Assembly (NCBI RefSeq): GCF_963676685.1
Contig: NC_092348.1
Span: 23,969,386 to 24,033,385 of the forward strand
Direction of reading: 5' to 3'
DNA from: Mytilus edulis
Taxonomy: Eukaryota > Mollusca > Bivalvia > Mytilida > Mytilidae
Length of the DNA stretch: 64,000 bases
Shown here piece after piece: positions 37,401 to 52,400 of the stretch (within the stretch, counting starts at the first letter, position 1; each line of letters starts with the position of its first letter). Under the pieces are notes generated by a model. It did no database searches and was not told the DNA's origin. It saw only the letters and a program-made list of their open reading frames with translations. The translations under genes were made by a program, and so were the position numbers.

Positions 37401-40400
37401 AATGATTATAAGTCAATTCATACATTCTACTGGTTCATATTATAATATATATATTCAGTAGATTAACAACTATCAATTGGAGAGTAAGAAAATTCACTCG
37501 TGTCAATGATGTGTTGATATACAAGAAAATGAAAAAAATGAAAGTATATTCAAATTGTATTTGCTGTTTTGGGCTGGTTTTAAATATTTTTTGTTTGTGC
37601 ATAAAATTATTCAATCATTTAGGTAAATACATTTAAATGAGTCCTGACTACACAGATTTGAAAATGTTAGATAAAGAGAAGGAAGAGCACATTTTTTGTT
37701 AGAACATTGGAATAATATAATTTTCAAGTATGTGGTATAAAGGGGGAGATTTAGACAATATACGTATAGTGTCTTGAAATATGAAATTTATTTGTATGAG
37801 GCTTAGAAACGGGAAAATGCGAGGTTCTACCGAGCATTTTCCCGTTTCGTGCCGAATACAAATAAATTTCATATTTCAAGACACTATACGTATATTGTTT
37901 TTATACTGAAATCGATAAAAAAAAATTAAAAAATAATAAAAATATGAAACAAATATTATTAAAAAAAGTGTTTGGAATTTCCCCCTTGGGGTACCATTTT
38001 GAGGTATTTCCCTATGAGCGTAGTCAGGGCGGTAAGCATTGACAATTTAAGGAATTAGAAAGGGAAAATGAATTTAATTAATAACATTTGATAAACATGG
38101 TATATAAATTACCAATTTGAAGACATAACAGGTTTAAATTCATAAAAGTTTGACCATTGTTACTACACGTTGTCATGGTTGTGACGTGACGTTGTAAGTA
38201 GGCGGGGCTTATAGGTGAGTTGAGGTCATTGACGTATAAAGCTAACGTTTATACGTATAGCTTTATCTGTATAGTAAAATAGCTGATTGCAGTATAAAAG
38301 TACCTAATACATTGGCATATTGTTGGCACAATGTTGGCATATATTTCTTTATTGGCATGAAATATCAATGACATTTTTTTATAAACACTGTTTAAAAAAC
38401 TTTGAATTAGGCAAAATACAAAGAATTTTCTAGTTCTAGGCACGGATTATCGTAGTCCTATAGAGTCCTATTTGGTATGACTTTATCATTTTGATTTTTT
38501 ACTGGGTCCTCAATGCTCTTAGAACACAATCGTTATTCGCTAGATAATTTTTCTTTTGACTTGATTTGAATTTTCATTTAAGTTAGATTAGAATTGTTAA
38601 GACTTTTCTATCAAAAATGAGGAGACATTCATGTTAATCTGATTAAAAACTTATATAAAAAAAAATTCTTTTTCATATCAAACATCATGGACTTCACACA
38701 AATATCACTAACAAGCACAAGAAAAACATTTGTCGTACATCTTACAAATATCAATTAAAAATACTATGTAAAAATGTTTATAAAATATTTCTTTTTTCAT
38801 ATCAAACATGTGCCTCACTCAAATATCACTGACAAACATTTGGAGAACATTTCTAGCATACATCTTACTAATATCTATTAAACATATTATCTTAAAACTA
38901 TTATGAAACAGTCTTTAACTAATATTTTCTAAATAAAATCGAAAAAATATATTGTTATGATGTTATTGAAATATTCATTAGTTATTACCATTTTTATTTT
39001 TTTGATTAGGACAAGAAAAGTATATTGATGTTACATCAAAAAGATATTTTATTATACATCAAACCTATGCTTTTCATAGATGTAAATCAAAAATGTTTTA
39101 TAAATATTACTTTTACACATCTAAAAATTATATTATATATATTAAATGTTATATAAAAATGTCCATCAGATATTGATTGAATATTGCAAAGAAATATATC
39201 CTCGACATACAATTGTTCTCATTCATAAAACTGTCTATTTAACGTTTTAAAAACATCAGCAAAGAATATTTATTATTCATTATAAAAAAATATTTCCAAA
39301 AAATGTGTTTATTTTAGCAATCAAACATTAGGACGAAATATTATTGTTAAAATATCATTAATGCATAATTTCTGATGTAAAAAAATGTCTTTAAAATATT
39401 TTTTGGTAAATATTTTTGAAAAACATATATATAACCAGTCAATAATATCATGAAAATATTATGTGTTAGCTGGGTTAACTCTCGGTTACAAATATAATGC
39501 AAATACTATGCAAACCTTTGTTAAAATAAGACAACACATACATTAATTTTAAGGCAAAACGGACCAATAAGTCCCGTTATAGAGACAACCATCTTGTTTG
39601 ATGAAGCAAAATCCGTTTTTCAAAATTCAAGTTTACACGATTTAATCCTTTGATTGCGACATTATTAAACATGGAAGTTACGTTGTAAGCGGTATCTTTT
39701 TTATATCGTGCGAAGAATAACATGCATAATACGTCCCCAAAAAGGATTTTCCTGACTCCAGATCTAAACTTCAGACTTTTTACTGTGAAGGGTTTATTTG
39801 AACTAAACGGGTGTTAATAATATGTTTTAAAATAGAATATAAGTAGCACACATATGCTGCTTCTATGGACACATATTTTTCTAGAGTTGGTGTAGAGGGA
39901 TAGAGTGTACAGATACTGACTTTAAGGTTTTAAGAATCGCATAGTGAGAAACTCCCACACAATACAATGTCGTTCAAAAGTAATTCTGGTGTTTATTTGT
40001 GATATTTTATAAAGGAAGTAAGTAATTTATTTAGTATAGTGACACGTGTAAATATGTACAGATTATAAACATATAAAAATGATAAATATTAATATATCCG
40101 GCCAAATTGACCTATAAGCCACATAAAAATTAATAAAATAAACAAGAATATCACCTTCTAATCTTTTGTTGACGTAAGTAAATTTCAAAAATATATAAAC
40201 ATAAAAATATTTGTAAACAAGCATTTGAGCTTTAAATATGCAAAAAAAAAATGTGTTATCAGCAACTGACGTCTTAAATGAAATGCACGAACTATATATT
40301 TTGCTAATTTCCTTATGTGGAAAGTCATTAAAAATTTCAATTTGTCACCATGATTCAAATCTGTGAAGTTTTCCTCAATTAAAAGATTACCAAAAAAGTT

Positions 40401-43400
40401 AATTCGACATTCAATATACACATAAAATGGAATTCAGTTTCAGTTTCTTGATTTTTACAAAATTTACATAGTCTTTCTTCTACACTTTCGTTCGAGTATC
40501 CTCCTATTTTCCACTCTTCATGGTAAGATTCCTCTTCTAAATTGGGCTAAGTATGACCGCTCAATTTTACTCAAGTTCAAATTTACGTAATTTTCAGTTT
40601 CAAAGACTGTTTTAAAGTTCCTATATGTTCGTAGTTTTGAAACGTTTTGGACGGAATTCCTCCAGATATCTGAGGACAGACGAAAAATGTTAGTGTCAAC
40701 CAATGATAAGTCGACCGCCGTCAAAATGTCCTAGTTCAAGCTGGTCTAGTGTGTACTTAACTCCACTACACGTATTACTTTTACAGCGATCATAGTCAAT
40801 GTTGAATGATAATTTGGTGATGCGATTGTTGTCAAGTCGAATGAGTCTATTCCAGTATCTCACCATATTGATCCAACGCCGATACTGACTCGGGATCCAG
40901 TCGATATATCCGTGTATAGCAAGGATAGGTGCAAATCTGTGTACTTCTAAATAGTAACGAATAACTCTGTTCTGAATATTGTCTATTGACTGATATTTTC
41001 GATATCCCATACACCAGTCGAATAATCAAGTATAGGAACGATACAAGAGTCAAATATTTTTTTGTATGATTTATATCCAAAGTCTTTAATATTATGAATT
41101 TTAGCAATTATATTCCCAAGTGCTCGTCCGCCACCTTTCGCAAGAAGATCCACATTCGACAAAAAACTGCCGTTGTAGCTAAATGTTACACCTAACTATT
41201 TGTACTGGTAACTAATTCCAACTGAGTCCTGCCAACGGTGAAATGAAACTCAGTTTGTTTGGATTTCCCTTTCCTAAAATGAATACATTTCGACTTTTCA
41301 GTGTTAATCAATACTCACCACCGCTTACACCATTGGTGAAGTTTATCTAGCATACATTGAAGGTCGAATTCCGATTTCGCTAATACAACTATGTCGTCCG
41401 CATACAATAAAACTGACATTTTCTCATTATCTAAATCTATGCCTACGTTTAAATCGTTCAATTCCTTTACTAGATCATTAATAAATATTGAGAAAAGTGT
41501 AGGGGATCAATTATCCCCCTGTTTCACTCCGGATTTACAGTTAAACCAGTTTGTAAGTTTGCCTTTTAATCAGACACACGGTTCAGAATTCTGATAGATG
41601 CTTTTCACAGAGTTGTACAGTTTGCCATCAATGTTGTGTATGAGTAGTTTGTACAGCATCATATCCCTGTCTATGAAGTCAAAACATTAGATCAATAAAC
41701 GCAACAAAGAGAGACTGATTACGGATAATACAGTTCAGCGTGTAAATGTGATCCTCACAAGATCGATATTTTCTGAAGCCGTTCTGTTCGTGTGCGAGTA
41801 TATCCTGATTTTCTAAATAATGCGTATTTCGCTTGTTAATGAAAGCACTATACAGTTTGCTTATACACGATAGCAGACTAACACCTCTGTAGTTCATAGG
41901 CAGCCGTGTATTGGAAGAGGTATCCTTTAGTATAGGACAAATAACAGCTTTCCTACAAATTGATGGTATAAGGCTAGGGTCCAAAATGAGCTGAAACAGC
42001 TGTAATAATGTCTCAATCACTATAGGGAATTTCAGAACACTATATGGAATTTCATCGAAACCACTCGCAGGCTTGATTTGGCGTGCATAACGATACTGTT
42101 AATTTCATCTAAAGTAATGATGCGGTTCAAATATTCATTCGGAGCAAATAGCGGGTCCTCCATATTAGATTCTAATTGGCACTTATGAGACTTTACACGA
42201 TCGTAATGTTCATCATCAAACTCGTCACTGTTGCTTCCGTTGTATAAATTTTCAAAGTATATTCGCCACTTATCCAACACCGATTGTTCATCTTTTACAA
42301 TATTTCCCATTTCATCGACAATTTCAACTGGTATAGACTTTTCTCCCAAAAGTTATTAGGATTCTTCGTAGTCATCGATTCAATATCTACAGTTTCATAT
42401 ATTTATGTTATATACTTTGAAATATTTTATTTAGGACCGGCTTTATAGCTTTTTGGTGTTTATTTTGGATCAGTTATTCAACTTGTTGATTTCTCTTTGT
42501 TATCTGTTATTTAACTTATAAATGTTTCTTTTGATTAGTTACATAACCTGAATGGTACGTTACTTATATAGAATTGTAACTGCTATATCGAATGGTTTTG
42601 TAGAATTTTACGAGCACTATCAGAAGTCCTTATGAACCCAAAATACATTTTATCTGTAACCTATTGAATAAGCATATGTACAGTTGTCAAGTAAAAAAGA
42701 ATCATTTAAATTGACACAAAAACGGTGTTAACAAAAAGTTAGTTAATTGTGCTCAAACTAGTATTGCATCTCTCACAGACAAGGTTTACCGTACGGACTT
42801 GGCAATTATTAAATAAATCGTTAGAGACTAAACTAAAACAATTAATAAACATTTGTTTCTATAGATTTTTGGACAGGACTATTTAAAAACAAAATATTGT
42901 GCAAAAGGAAATCGTATCATATGAATTTATTGTAAGCTACAAGAAGCAGACCACCAAATCACATTGTCGAGTCACGCATAACGTTATGAGAAGTAAAATG
43001 ACAAAGACATCGAACTCCGAGGTGTAATTTAAATCGAGCAAAATATAGTGACAAACATAGATCGATAGAAATATTGGATGAAACACCTTGTGACAATTCA
43101 CGATACTTACATCAAAGGTATAGGCAAAATACAAGAGGGTTTTTATTTGGTGTTACTGTATTCATTAATCGAAAAATTATAATTATTTTTTTTTTGTATT
43201 ACGTAATTGCAGGTATCCTAAATATCTGGAAACTTTTCCACCTGATGCAGATTATGAACCAGAATTCATCGCCCCTACCGTTAAAGAAGAACCTAAGCCA
43301 AGGGTTAGAAGAGTTAAGCAAAAACAAACGGTAATTCGCATTATATGTGTGTTTCATGTGCAGCTTTTGAAATCAACTTCATGTTATATTTTGGAGGAGT

Positions 43401-46400
43401 TGTTTGTGTGTGTTTAATGTGTTCATCTGTCGATCTATCAATTGTTTTCGCCAATTTATATATTGAAATTAAACGTCAAAATTCAAAAAATTGTTTGCGC
43501 TTTTTCAACAAATAATGTCTTTTCAGTGATGCCCAGGATATTTAAGAATTATGCACTTTTTTTTGGCATTATAGTGTAACAAGCTAGTGCATCTCGTCAA
43601 AAATTTAGACAACAGTATTTTGCCGATATTTAAATTTCATAAATCGAATACGATGATACAAATCAAGGTAAAAAACAAAAAAAATCAAGGTAAAAAAAAA
43701 TCAAAAACTGAGACTCCACAGGAGGGAGACCGGGACTTGCGGTCATAAAACTTTCGAGCACGATTTTTGTACTCAGACTCAAGAATCAACCAATCAAAAT
43801 GCTGGATTTCATGTTTCGAGCATGATTTTTGTGCTCCAAGCACTGAGCAAAGTTTTATGCCTTCAAGGCCTGGTGTGTAGGCATGGTACATTGAAACTGT
43901 CTCACGCAATGCACGAATCACCTTCCAAACACACTCAGTAAAAATGTAACAATCAGGAATAAGACGAAATATATAATATAAAGTTAAGACGACTATTATG
44001 ATATTCAAAGATCTTGAGACCTAAAAAAAATACCGTTTGTGAGTTGAGACACAGACACATCGTATCGGACAACCGTGATGGACCCGTTCAACTAACTTTT
44101 GAATTTGAATAAAATATGATAGACAAAGAAAAATATATTTGTCTACTAGTTCTCTAAAGATCTTGACAAAGCCTGTTGTTGTATGACGTCAGAGAAGTAA
44201 AATTACAGCTTTATTATTTTTATGTTAAAAACTTTTTTATCTGGAAAATCATGGTATTTTATTATTCCTATGTAATACTTTAAAAGAATTGACATTTGAC
44301 ACACATTCTCAATACTTAGAAATAACAAGAACTCGATGACACTGAATTTAAAAAAAGCTATTGAAACATGTCAGATTAATCATCTGTGATTTTCTAATCT
44401 TAACATTTCAGTGCAAACCTGAGATAAGTTTGTCTTTCCGTGCTGATTAAAAATTGATACCTTGATATATTGTTTCCTATTGCTTTCCATCATTCCTTAA
44501 GACTAATATATTTCTACCTTTAGCGCATATCAGCAAAAAAAATTCTGACATTTTAATAACACTTTTAATTTTTTCGCCAATTTCACCGCTCTTGGTGTAT
44601 TATTTTGGTCTTATGTTTACAACCCGAATTTCGAATGAAAAAATAAGACGACATCAAAATAGCAACCAAACGATGATATACCGAATACTTGTAGGGGTCA
44701 TCATACATTATTAGGGTCATATTATTTATACAAACTTCTATCATACAAGTGGTATGTTTAGCTAGCTATACACTATCTTATATCCACCATTTTCTTCGAA
44801 ACAGTCCGGTACCAAGGTTGGATTATAACAGCTGTTTGCCTTCATTCCGCCGGTTCATATAGCCTTACCGTGTGATTTTGTCAGGTTTAATGGGCATCGT
44901 TTTGAATTTACAATAACAATTCCATCATATCTTTAACAGAATTTTCATTCGTTTTATAAATCTTTTATAAAACTATAACATACACGAGATAATATGCAGA
45001 TTATGTCATTAAATATATTCAGAATATGCACTTTAGTTTTGGTGAAAATGGCATCTGTCGTAAACATTACTTGCAAAAACAGGTTCGAAAGATACCAGAG
45101 GGACCTCAAACTCTTGAATCGAAAATAAACTGACATCGCCATGGCTTTAAAAGAAAAGTCAAACAATGGTACACAAAACAAAATATAGAAAGAAAAAGAC
45201 TAAGCAACACGAACCCACAAAAATATTCTGCAGACGCGTCGGGAAAATAACACCATTTTCATTCATCGTTATTGCCATACAATATATGAACTTATCAGAT
45301 TATTAAAAGAATGTTTATGTATTCGACAAGAAACATTTGTAACCATTGTCACCGTTCAATAACAACAACAAAATACCAGTTTATTATCATTCTCTTTGTT
45401 GTACCAATACATTTATTTAGTCTGACTTTTTAAACTGATTTTGTTTTAGCTGTATCTATGGACAAGCTTTCTTACTACGATTTGTACTTTCCTGAAGTCA
45501 ATGAAAGACCAAAGAGAGGTTCAACTCCTAGAGTTATATATGAGGAAAGAAATTCGCCGAGAATTCAAAAAACAAATCGGCAAGCTAAATAATAACCCAT
45601 CAAGTAAGATATTGTCGTAGTAATATTGCAGTTCATTTGTGGTAAATGGTTATGTGTTAATTTTTCACATCTGTTATTTCTGTTCCTACAATGAGAAAAA
45701 ATCTGTTATTTTTTATTTCAAATTTATAAAGGGTTATGAACATGACGCATAAAGATACGAAAGAGGCCACTAGTTTTATTGAATCATTTGCCCATCTCTT
45801 ATATCTGCATTCCTATTTATCAATTAATGTGAAATTCAGGACACCAAAAAAATAATTTGCTCACATGTCGCAAGATTTTTATTTCATTAAAACTTATGAC
45901 CAATAAAATCTTATAGAAAGACTCATCAAAGAAAATGCTAGTGCTTTTCGTTTTCACTTTATTCTGATTTCACTTCGTTGACAACGTCTTAAAATCACTT
46001 TGTGACTGACATCAGGGGATTGAAAGTACTGGATCTTTTAAAAGTGAAACATTTGTTTTTATTACGTTGGACAAATGTTGCTGACGTTAAATAATTGACG
46101 AACCATGAGACACCGATACTATTGAATTTTGTTTTACAGATAAAACTGTCACTACTGGATCAAATACTCAGTTCCAAACGAGAATTGTGTTGAAAAATCG
46201 GCTTGTATATATGGACAAATTACCAATGGATCTGAAATTTTGGTGTGAAGTTGCAAGGTTAGATCTTAACTATACTTTTAAATCAGAAGACCTCGTTTTG
46301 TGTGTCGCTTCTCTTCCTTCCACAATAAATTAGTCATTATGCCTCTGTGTCCTATAAATACCATGCATAGTCGCAGAATTTTGTCATCCTCGCTTATGAT

Positions 46401-49400
46401 TATTCAGTTTGGGTTATTTTGAAAGGAAAACGGAAAAAAGGCGTCCGGATATTGTTTCCGTCATTTGACGGACTTTTAAGTTATAGACAGGACTTCCGTT
46501 TATGACCGTTTTAAAATTACACATACATGTACTTGGTAAAAGGACAATTTATTTTCGCGTTTTTATGTATACTATGATCATACATTTACTCTAGATAAAG
46601 TGTATTTGCTATTTACTATCAATTTCAAGTTTACTATCCACGGCGATAGATTAGAGAGTCTCTATATAATATATTAGTGACCGCCGTGGATAGTTAACTT
46701 AAAATTGTTTGTAAAAAGCAAATACACCTTGTTCATAGTATATAAAAAAGAGAAAATGACAAATAAATAAACTCATCATAGATACCAGGACTTAATTAGA
46801 GGGATTAAAAATGTCCTGTCACCACGGTACCCGCAGGCTTAGACATTTGATACCTTTCCTGAAATTCTCCACTCATAAAATCTTACGAAAATTCATTCTA
46901 TGTACAACCCCGGCCTACAACAATCTATATACTTTCAACTACGCTTTAAATGCCCGCGATTTCGCGGGTGTGTTCTGGTTGACATTTGCTTTACGTGTAA
47001 AGTTGGAGAAATGTGTGAAATCGGCATTTGTAATAACTAGCGTATAATCAAAACTCTCGTGTAATGCTGTGTTATTTATAAACTTAATTTGTATATATAT
47101 ATTTCTCCGTTATGTGTTTGGGCTTTTGGTTTTGCTATTTGATTAGGGACTTTCCGTTTTGAATTTTCCTCGGGAGTTCACACTTTTTGTGATTTTACTT
47201 TTTTTTTAATTACATGTTATGTTTTCAAGTGCTAGTACATGTACCTATCAATATTTGTTAAGTCAACTTATAAGAATCAAATACATCCTTAAATGTTACT
47301 GTAGTCTTGGAAAACAGGTTTATTTGATCATTTGTAATTTACTTTGAAACAGTTGTTTCTTTTTGTTCTTCATTCCAATCTTAGAAGCGAGTCTATTTCC
47401 AACGGGTTTGTACAGAGTGTTGTTACCCCGATTTTGTTTTTTGTCCATGGATTTATGAGTTTTGAACAGCGGTATACTACTGTTGCCTCTATTGTTATAC
47501 AACTGTCCGAGGTTGGCTAATCTGTGTCTGTTTTTGGTACGTGTAGAATCCTGTGAAGGCTTTTATACACGGTTGAGAAGAACGCCGTTGTTATGGGCGG
47601 TGTTCTAGTAGGGCGGTCTTAAATACCTCTACAGAACCTGCATGCACAACTTTATCTGATAGTTGGTTCCAGTGAATAGTTTTTTTCTACGAAAAATCAT
47701 TATGAATGTTTATACTGGGGCTTGTTGCTGTTTGGTACTTTAAGCCCTCTGGTGTTATTGATCACTTGTAATTCAATAATATTGTCAGTTTCACAGTTTG
47801 AATATACCTTGGATTTAATAGTTCGTTAAGGTCGTACTGGTGTGACAAATTTGTCGGCTGGTAGAGCCTTGCAAATCAGGATAAGACGGAGGCTGTGTCT
47901 TCTTTCCTCTAGAGTCTCCATTTCAAGCTGGCGTCTCATATTGGTAATGAACCCTGTTTATCGATTCCTGTAATTTATTTTTCTTTAGGAATCGTATGCC
48001 TCTGTTTTGGATACGATCCAGTTTGTGTATATCCCCTTTTATATATGGGTTCCAGATTCTTGTTCCATATTCCATTGTCGATCTTACTAGGGATATGTAT
48101 GCTACTTTTCTCATGCCTATGGTACATTGCTCAAGTTCCCCATACGAAAGCCCAATGTGGCGTTGGTTTTCTTGCTGATGTTGTTTATGTGTATACTCCA
48201 TTTCATATCGCTTGACATTTGTAGTCCTAAGTATGGGTTCACTTGTACCTATTGTAGGATATGCTTATTAAGCGTATAAAATTCGTCTGCTTTTTTGTTT
48301 ATGGATAAGACATAGCACTTTTTGACATTGAATCGCATCCTCCATTTGTTGGCCCAGATTTCTAGTTGTTCCAAATCTGTTTGTAGTTTTTGTTGGTCTT
48401 GGCCATTTTATTGTTCTGTACAGTAGGCAATCGTCGGCAAAAAGTCTCCCTGGTGATGTTACGCTGTTTGGAAGGTCATTTATGTGGCACAGAAACAGGA
48501 TATTTACTAAGACGGTGCTCTGGGGAACCCCAGAGTACACTGTTGTTTCGACAGATGATTCGCCTTCCACGATGGTCCGCATTGGTCTGGCCGTTAGGAA
48601 GTTTTTGAGCCATTTGTGTGTGTTTCCTATAATTCCATATTGATCTAGCTTATGTAATAATTTGTTGTGTGGTACTGTATCGAAAGCTGTTGAGAAATCT
48701 AATATGCATACGTCGATTTGATTTCCCTTGTCATGTTCTTGTAGGAAGTCGTCGATGGTAGTTATGAGTTGGGTTTCGTATGAGTATCCTGACCTGAAGC
48801 CGTTGTTTTAGTTGGTTAGGATCTTGTTTTTTCCAGATGTTTTAGAATATGCCTGCATACTATATGTTCTAGAATTTTGCTTATGACAGATGTTAAGGAT
48901 ACAGGCCTGTAGTTCTGTAGTTTGTCTCCTTTTTTTAAAGATATTGGATATGTCCGTGTCTCTCCAGTCTTTTTGGTAGTTCACCTGTGTCTAGCGATAA
49001 TTACATTATAACCTGCAGAATGGGTGCTTCTTGTTCAGCACATTTCATTACTATGCGGTTTAGGATGTTGTCTGGTCCAGAGGCTTTGTTTGGGTCGGTG
49101 TTTTTAATAGTTTTTCAAGTCCCTTTTGGTCAATCGTTATTGGTGTTATGTTGATTTTAGCTCGTATTCTCGTTGTTAGTAGGTTAGTGTCTGATGTTGT
49201 CGTGAATACGGACTTGAATTGTTCTAGTAGAAGTTTGGCTTTCCCTTTACTATCACTGACAAGATTGGTCCTCTTTTTTAATGGTGATATTCCTCCTGAG
49301 TCATGTCGTTTGTATTTAATATACTTCCAAAACGGCTCTGTGTCATTGTCTTGTCGTATTCTTCATGTGTTTATCTGGTCTCAGCCAGGAGTTTGTTTTT

Positions 49401-52400
49401 AGTGTAAACTGTTGGTGGCTGTCTGAGACATTTGTTTTTCCGTTATTGTATTGTCATGAATTAGACGGTTTGTTTTTACGTTTGAACTATTTTGCGTTTT
49501 GTCATGTTGAGGCCTTTTATAGCCGACAAAAAAATGTGGGTTTAGTATATAAAGACATTACGTGTAATCTGTCTCTTTTATATCTTAATTAATTTTTATA
49601 CTTTTTAACAGATATGTTGAAATGGTGGATTACATGCGTAGTCTTAGCCACGTTTCCCGTGAAAACCAGGACTTTTTATACGAGAAAGCAAGAACAATTG
49701 TAAATTATTATGTATCTTCTGATATACTTCCAAAAAATCAGGTAAGGTTACATTTAAAGAACAATTTTGTTAATCTCCAATATGTTCGACAACTAAGTTT
49801 TTTTATATGAATCCAGGGTTTGTAAATTGATACATATAAAATAGTATCGCCATTATGATAGATTTAAATGCTATGTTCAGTACCGACTTTGTTTATGCTC
49901 ATCATTGCAACAAAACAAGCGTGTACTGTTTTAGTCACTTGGCGTTCATCGGGATTTGTCGTTCATTAATTTTACTCATATAATCTTTGTTTAAACTACT
50001 ATGCCATTTTTAATAAAACTAAACAACAATCATTTTAGGTTATCTAGCTGAATCCACGAGTCAGCCAACATAAACAAATCAGTTTAGTGTTGGTGGTCAT
50101 GTAATGGTAGAATATATGGCATTATGTTATTATACCACGACAACTATACTAGAAAGAGAAATCTTACAGAGCAAATTTGTCCCAAGAGAAGTTATTGGAC
50201 TAAAATGACGATTTTAACCAATTTCTTTTTTTTTTTCAATTTGTAATGTAAATGCTACATCGATCATTTTATATTTTCGTTTTGTAATCTTTATCACGCA
50301 AATGTTAATTCCAGATACCAAAACATGAATTTGGCAGTTGTTATCATATAGTCTGGTTTTTATTGCCCTTCAGTGTTTCTGTTGTCCCTTTATTTTCCTC
50401 TTATAGTTGATGTGTTTTCCTGGGTTTTAGTTTGTAACCCTGATTTTTTTCCTCTCAATCGATTTATTACTTTTGAATAGCGGCGTACAATTTTTGCCCT
50501 AAATCGACAATTGAGAGAGAAGAAATACTTCAACGAGCAGCAGACTTGGAATTTGTTACTCTCGTTTGTTTTTATCCTTTTTGTAAAAACAACAGACACA
50601 TGACTTTACGTTATAACGAATTTGAATTACATGGGTGGTTTTTTTCCCACTGAGATCGAATAAGGAAATAAAACATCATATATAATCAAGCTGTCCGTAG
50701 TGAACATCAAGCTGTACTCATTTAATGTATTTTTAGCTGAATATTTCCACTGACTTAGCATCACATATGTCTTACTCACTAGAAAAAGATGGACCGACCA
50801 GGGGACTGTTTCATGATGCACTCCTCATAATATTCCCGCTAATCTATCATTACTGGAGACAGTGAGTATTCATTTATGCGATCATGCGCACATTGTAAAC
50901 AAAGACAGTCTTCTCTCTATAGCTAGGCATTAAGGGTTTTTACGCACGCACTTTTGTATGTGGTGGCTAAACTTGACCCAACTTGCATTTCCTCTGCAAC
51001 ATTTAGATACGGCAAACATTCTTCCAAAAGACATTTTACCAACAACAAAAAAAAACATCAAACATCAAACAATGCGGTTGTCACAAGAAATGAAGCAATG
51101 ACAAACAATATAAAATTAGAAGATGTGGTTAGATAGAAATAAATAGAAGACTCTCCTCCAGAGACCAAACGACATTCAAATTAAATACTTTATGTCACAT
51201 TATTGTCCACAAATCATTAATTAGTCGTTATACTGACAACTAAATCAAAGTTGTCCTTCTTGAACCTTTTATGTCATATTATATAAATACAATTTGAAAC
51301 GGGTGTGTGTGTAAGGATAAGATTGATTTATCTGTTTATATTTAACTTTTTTATCTGTTTTAAATATATTTAAAAATTTTATCTGTTTATATTTAACTTT
51401 TTATCTGTTTATATTTAACTTTTTATCTGTTTATATTTAACTTTTTATCTGTTTATATTTTTTATATTTAATTTTTTATCTGTTTATATTTACATTACCC
51501 TAAGATGTCAGAAGGATTGGATGAAAAATCATACTGCAGCCGAATTAATGGAAATGATAGAAGAAGAAGAAAAATCAAGGGAAAGACCACACACCCCACA
51601 CAAATATGAAGAGGTTCCGGACTATCTTCGAGTTAGAGCATCTCAAATAAAAGTCGCCACACAGTTTGTCTCCGGTTATATTATTGGTAAATCTTATTAT
51701 AAATAAATAAGGGGATATGTCGAGAGAGGGGGACTTCCGATGTTCTATATATATCCTATCTATATACACTCCTAGAATATTAGAATTGGTTTATTTGTTG
51801 ATCAGGTAAAGTTTCATTTTGTTTTTCTTGATCGTCAGGTAAAGTTACATTATGGCAGATATGTCCCTTTTTTAATTGATTTTTTCATGTCGAATCTTGC
51901 ACAATTAAAACAATGTCATGTTGAAATTGTTGAAAGATGTAAGAGACAAATTTGAAAGGCTATTCAATTTATATCTATGTTTGCTTATTCAATTAACAGT
52001 ATTTTAGGGTTATGATTAAATCCGTTTGAACTTCCATTACATATTGTGCTTACGCCAGTAATTTCCCCTGATGTGAACCACTGCGTATTATTATACTTCA
52101 CGGACAATTGTAACATTTTTATTGGCTAATACGAGGGAAACAATTTTCTCTATCCCATGGCTGAGCGGGAAACATTTTTTTGAATGTCACCCTCTAATGC
52201 AGACTAATCAAAAATCGATAATTTAAAGGACAATATATTGAATTTACACCAAACAAATAAAGACAATGTTTAAATTCCATGTTTCGGTCCAAAAAAATTT
52301 CATTGGCTCAAAATAAAATAGAAAAAAAACCTTGCTTGACTTTAATATGTTGATTTTTTTAACGTTATGTACGCGACGTCGTAGTAAAATACTAAAAATA

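Noticed and set aside
41391-41594. Plus-strand frame MSSAYNKTDIF...
   Set aside because: Opposite-strand shadow of the LINE YADD region.
43685-44008. 107-codon minus-strand frame in intron 14
   Set aside because: Lies over near-duplicated repeat-like sequence, with no domain recognised and no splice support.
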